A stretch of 64,000 nt of DNA from Lachnospiraceae bacterium (GTDB taxonomy: Bacteria > Bacillota > Clostridia > Lachnospirales > Lachnospiraceae): positions 5,389-69,388 of the forward strand of contig CAAGSD010000053.1 in assembly GCA_900772845.1 (NCBI GenBank), read 5' to 3'. The notes under the pieces are model-generated. The model ran no database searches, was not told the origin of the DNA, and saw nothing but the letters and a program-made list of their open reading frames with translations. This document shows positions 61,568 to 64,000 of this stretch, piece by piece. A program made the translations under genes and the position numbers. Within the stretch, counting starts at the first letter, position 1, and each line of letters opens with the position of its first letter.

Positions 61568-62728
61568 CTATTCTCCCTGTAACACCAGATCCAGAATATG
61601 TGCCAGCGGGTCGCAGGCATTTTTTGCCTCCTCAAAGGTATTGTTCTGCGCCCCCAGTTCCACTAACAGGGTTCTCGGGCGCAGATGCATATTATATCGG
61701 TATCCTTTCAGATAAATCCTTCGAGTCAGCCCCGGATAATACTCTGCGGCTTTCAGCTGCATCTGAAAAGAAAATGCGAGATTTGCCTCCTGATTTTCAT
61801 TATAAAGGTAATCAATATCTCCTGTTTTCCGGGTACGGCTGAGTCCGTTAAAGAACATAAATTTTGCAGTGGGTCTGCCCTCCAGTTCCGTGACCAGTCT
61901 GGTTCCCTCCGCCACTTCGTCCCTATGTAAATCTATGATCACCTGTATGGAAGGATGTTCCGCCAGAATCTGTTCCACTGCAGGAAGCGCCTTGGAATAC
62001 GCATTGTCTCTGGTTTCGACATCATATTCCCCGGTATGGTGCAGCACATGATATCCATATTGTTCTGTCAGTACCTCCGTCAGGTACTCCCCCACACCTA
62101 CTATGCTGGTGCTGCTGTCTCCCGGTACAGAATCCGCATAGGTTTCCTGGGAATGGGTATGGTAGATCAGAATCTGGGGAGCTTCCTCTTCCTGTGCAAG
62201 CGTCATATCCATCCCCGTGAGCTTCGTAATATCCAACTGATCACTCCCTGCCATAGTGTTAGCATCTATGGCATAGAAATTACGGACCAGAGTCTCATAA
62301 TCCGTCAACTGTGTAAGATCGACCTGTACCTGTTGTGCCGCAGGGATAAATCCCCCCATTGCAGCCGCAGGGATCTCCTGCATAGCGTTGTTGTCCGTTG
62401 TCTGCTGCGGATCCGGCTCTTCTTTTGGAATGATAATTTCCTCGCTGATCAGATCCTCTGTGGTCAACGTCCGGCAGGTTGTCTCATCCTCGGGACTTTG
62501 TGTCGCTTTTTCTTCCACATTTCCATACCCCAAAAGCGGAATGGTTTCCATCATGACCTGTTCCAGCCAAAATGCAGATCCCACAGCTGTTCCTTGTCTG
62601 TTTCCGGCATATGCAAATACCGGAAATTCATTTTCTCCGCTGTCCATCATAAAGAAGCCACAGCATGCGGTCATAAGGAGAATCCCGATCCTGTTGCCGA
62701 TCCCTTTCATGTCTTTTACGGTTTCCAC
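61568..62728 (-). CDS. spoIIP: Stage II sporulation protein P
   Basis: 386 residues from a GTG at 62728 after GGAGGGAA; an ATG six codons later is an alternative. An N-terminal membrane helix (about 13-28) anchors it. The C-terminal amidase/endopeptidase domain (about 180-386) has ILIYHTHSQETY, IDLHRDEVAEGTR and LVELGAQNNTFEEAKN, matching SpoIIP. SpoIIP degrades septal peptidoglycan with SpoIID during engulfment. It lies 35 bases after gpr, the normal gpr-spoIIP order. Confidence 0.95.
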   Translation of the reverse strand: METVKDMKGIGNRIGILLMTACCGFFMMDSGENEFPVFAYAGNRQGTAVGSAFWLEQVMMETIPLLGYGNVEEKATQSPEDETTCRTLTTEDLISEEIIIPKEEPDPQQTTDNNAMQEIPAAAMGGFIPAAQQVQVDLTQLTDYETLVRNFYAIDANTMAGSDQLDITKLTGMDMTLAQEEEAPQILIYHTHSQETYADSVPGDSSTSIVGVGEYLTEVLTEQYGYHVLHHTGEYDVETRDNAYSKALPAVEQILAEHPSIQVIIDLHRDEVAEGTRLVTELEGRPTAKFMFFNGLSRTRKTGDIDYLYNENQEANLAFSFQMQLKAAEYYPGLTRRIYLKGYRYNMHLRPRTLLVELGAQNNTFEEAKNACDPLAHILDLVLQGE

Positions 62729-62763
62729 TTCCCTCCGGCACTTTCTCCCTTATATATATGCAG

Positions 62764-63684
62764 TTACGCCCAGTTTTTTTCCATGGCGATATTGATTCCC
62801 TCAGATACCATGTAACTGATCCGTTTGATAACAGAATCAATATCTTTTCCCGTCATATACATATTATTTAATTCTGCAAAAGCCATTCTGTGCTGCCCCA
62901 TATATTTCACGGCATCAAACTCTTTTTCACCGCTCATCAGTTTTTCCAGTGCATCTCCCACAATAGTGGCTGCATCCACCACCGTAGGGATTCCTATAGC
63001 GATCACCGGGACTCCCAGCGTTTCTTCTGTTAATGCATTCCGATGATTTCCCACACCGGATCCCGGCTGGATTCCCGTATTGGTAATCTGGATCGTCCGG
63101 TTCAGCCGCTTCGTACTGCGTGCCGCCAAAGCATCTACCACAATGAGGGCATCCGGTTCGGTTTCCTTCACCACACCACTTATGATTTCCGCAGTCTCCA
63201 TGCCGGTTTTAGCCATCACTCCGGGTTCGATGCTGCTGACCAGGTTCATCCTGGTACAATTATAAGCGGCCTTGCCATAAGTTCTGACCACATGTCTGGT
63301 GATCAGCAGATTGTCCACCACCTGCGGTCCCAAAGCATCAGCTGTCACCTCTCTGTTTCCCAGTCCCACCACCAGTATCGACAATTCCTCCGGTTCCTCC
63401 GGCATCATTTTCAGAAGTTCTTCCGCCAAAGCTTCCGAAATCTCCCGATGATAATCATCATCCGGTTCCACCATGGCCGGTGCTTCCATGGTTACATAGA
63501 CACCCATTGGTTTTCCCAACATTTTTTCCGCATTTTTCGTATCGATTGTGACCTTGGTAATGCGAATGTCGGTCTCTTCCTCATAATGCTCCTCTACCAA
63601 CACCCCTCTCAGCTTACTTTCTTCCTCGTTAACACTTTCCCTCGCCTCCAGAGCCAGGTCTGTTCTGATTTGAAAAGTCTCCAT
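62764..63684 (-). CDS. gpr: Germination protease Gpr
   Basis: 306 residues. GLGNREVTADALGPQVVDNLL and GIQPGSGVGNHRNALTEETLG are family motifs of peptidase A25. Gpr is made as a zymogen in the developing spore and on germination degrades small acid-soluble spore proteins. A short N-terminal pro-region of about 10-20 residues (ahead of DLALEARE) is expected. It has AGAGGGTG upstream of the ATG. It is shorter than B. subtilis Gpr (368) but close to clostridial proteins. Confidence 0.96.
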   Translation of the reverse strand: METFQIRTDLALEARESVNEEESKLRGVLVEEHYEEETDIRITKVTIDTKNAEKMLGKPMGVYVTMEAPAMVEPDDDYHREISEALAEELLKMMPEEPEELSILVVGLGNREVTADALGPQVVDNLLITRHVVRTYGKAAYNCTRMNLVSSIEPGVMAKTGMETAEIISGVVKETEPDALIVVDALAARSTKRLNRTIQITNTGIQPGSGVGNHRNALTEETLGVPVIAIGIPTVVDAATIVGDALEKLMSGEKEFDAVKYMGQHRMAFAELNNMYMTGKDIDSVIKRISYMVSEGINIAMEKNWA

Positions 63685-63750
63685 TTTTCACCCTCTGACT
63701 GTTTCCTGATCCATAACGTTGTGCGCATTGTTTTGTATAATATTTTTGAG
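63685..63750 (-). other. gpr upstream region
   Basis: About 66 bases before the gpr ATG and up to the palindromic element. AT-rich with GTATAATATT on the plus strand. A sporulation promoter (sigma-F/G type) is expected by family knowledge but none is clear by eye. Confidence 0.3.
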
Positions 63751-63751
63751 T

Positions 63752-63846
63752 GACTATTCAGAGGTCTATAAATATCATAAACTATTCTTACGAATGCAAG
63801 CATTCGACGAATAGTTGACGATATTTACATGGCTCTGAATAGTTAC
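63752..63846. repeat. Palindromic repeat element, copy 2 (MITE-like)
   Basis: Bounded by GTGACTATTCAGAG (63752-63765 region) and CTCTGAATAGTTAC (63833-63846), 13 of 14 bases inverted. Inside is a long imperfect palindrome (63770-63826). The 27-base centre (63785-63811) is identical to 6542-6568 in copy 1. Flanking arms differ from copy 1 but still pair with each other. It lies between the divergent gpr and the rightward promoter. Confidence 0.8.
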
Positions 63847-63875
63847 ATTTTTTGCAAAAATCCGCAAAATATGTA

Positions 63876-63904
63876 TTGACAAAAGCTGCCAGATTGTCTA
63901 CACT
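63876..63904 (+). promoter_or_regulatory. Promoter for a rightward gene starting past the window (probably rpsT)
   Basis: A perfect TTGACA (63876-63881), 17 bases, then TACACT (63899-63904). A ribosome binding site, GGAGGTG, lies at about 63988-63994, a few bases before the right edge, so a start codon is expected just outside. In clostridia the gene divergent from gpr is usually rpsT (ribosomal protein S20), but the coding sequence is not visible here. The region 63911-64000 is a leader of about 90 bases. Confidence 0.75.
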
Positions 63905-64000
63905 ACAATAGTATGTTTACGTTAGTCTTCCGTGTCTGGCTAAAGTGAAACATTTCTTGTAAATTATAATTTTATTGTATACATTATGGAGGTGTACGAC

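Noticed and set aside
63685..63750. Sigma-F/G promoter for gpr
   Set aside because: Expected from family knowledge and a loose GAATA...ATACAA pair can be drawn, but spacing and match are too poor to annotate.

Overview
The window is a contiguous stretch of a low-to-mid GC Bacillota chromosome. The likely source is a motile, potentially spore-forming member of the Lachnospiraceae (Roseburia/Agathobacter-like). The grounds are a Bacillota-type fla/che operon with CheC, CheD and FliY, plus CodY, PolC, SpoIIP, the germination protease Gpr and a SigK-like sigma factor. Every gene supported here lies on the minus strand; large plus-strand open frames are shadows. Transcription therefore runs from the right end to the left end.

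Right to left the layout is as follows. (1) 63.9-57.7 kb: a promoter for a rightward gene just outside the window (probably rpsT), then gpr, spoIIP, lepA, hemW and a sigK-like gene, a sporulation/translation block. (2) 57.6-52.4 kb: a degenerate HD-GYP-type protein, a PilT ATPase, a ComM-type AAA ATPase and DprA, a group related to type IV pili and DNA uptake. (3) 52.3-46.6 kb: ispG and polC, followed by a GC-rich block of inverted repeats. (4) 46.4-46.0 kb: two identical tRNA-Glu(CUC) genes, each with its own promoter, and a shared terminator. (5) 45.9-42.9 kb: topA and codY. (6) 42.7-7.5 kb: one very long flagellar/chemotaxis operon: flgB-flgC-fliE-fliF-fliG-fliH-fliI-fliJ-ylxF-fliK-flgD-(TIGR02530)-flgE-flbD-motA-motB-fliL-fliM-fliY-cheY-fliO-fliP-fliQ-fliR-flhB-flhA-flhF-flhG-PilZ-cheB-cheA-cheW-cheC-cheD-(small membrane protein)-fliA-fapA-(104 aa protein)-swrB-like-(MltG-like). 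(7) 7.4-5.3 kb: rpsB and tsf. (8) 5.0 kb to the left edge: a UvrD-like helicase and a YesN/YesM-type two-component pair, the kinase being cut by the window edge.

The arrangement topA...codY-[fla/che]-rpsB-tsf matches what is known of Bacillus subtilis, so this is an old syntenic core. The flagellar operon encodes the rod/MS-ring base, export apparatus, hook and hook-cap, C-ring, stator and motility sigma factor, and most of the chemotaxis pathway. CheR, chemoreceptors, flagellin and the hook-filament junction proteins are not in the window. Many adjacent genes overlap by 1-8 bases, which points to translational coupling.

I did not find a phage, CRISPR array, transposase or defence island. 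The less explained items are: a dispersed palindromic repeat with terminal inverted repeats, present twice (between rpsB and tsf, and upstream of gpr); the GC-rich inverted-repeat block beside polC; a large insertion in EF-Ts; a Met/Asn/Gly repeat linker in FliY; a SigK lacking a pro-sequence; and three small uncharacterised genes at the promoter-distal end of the flagellar operon, one a good positional and architectural candidate for SwrB.
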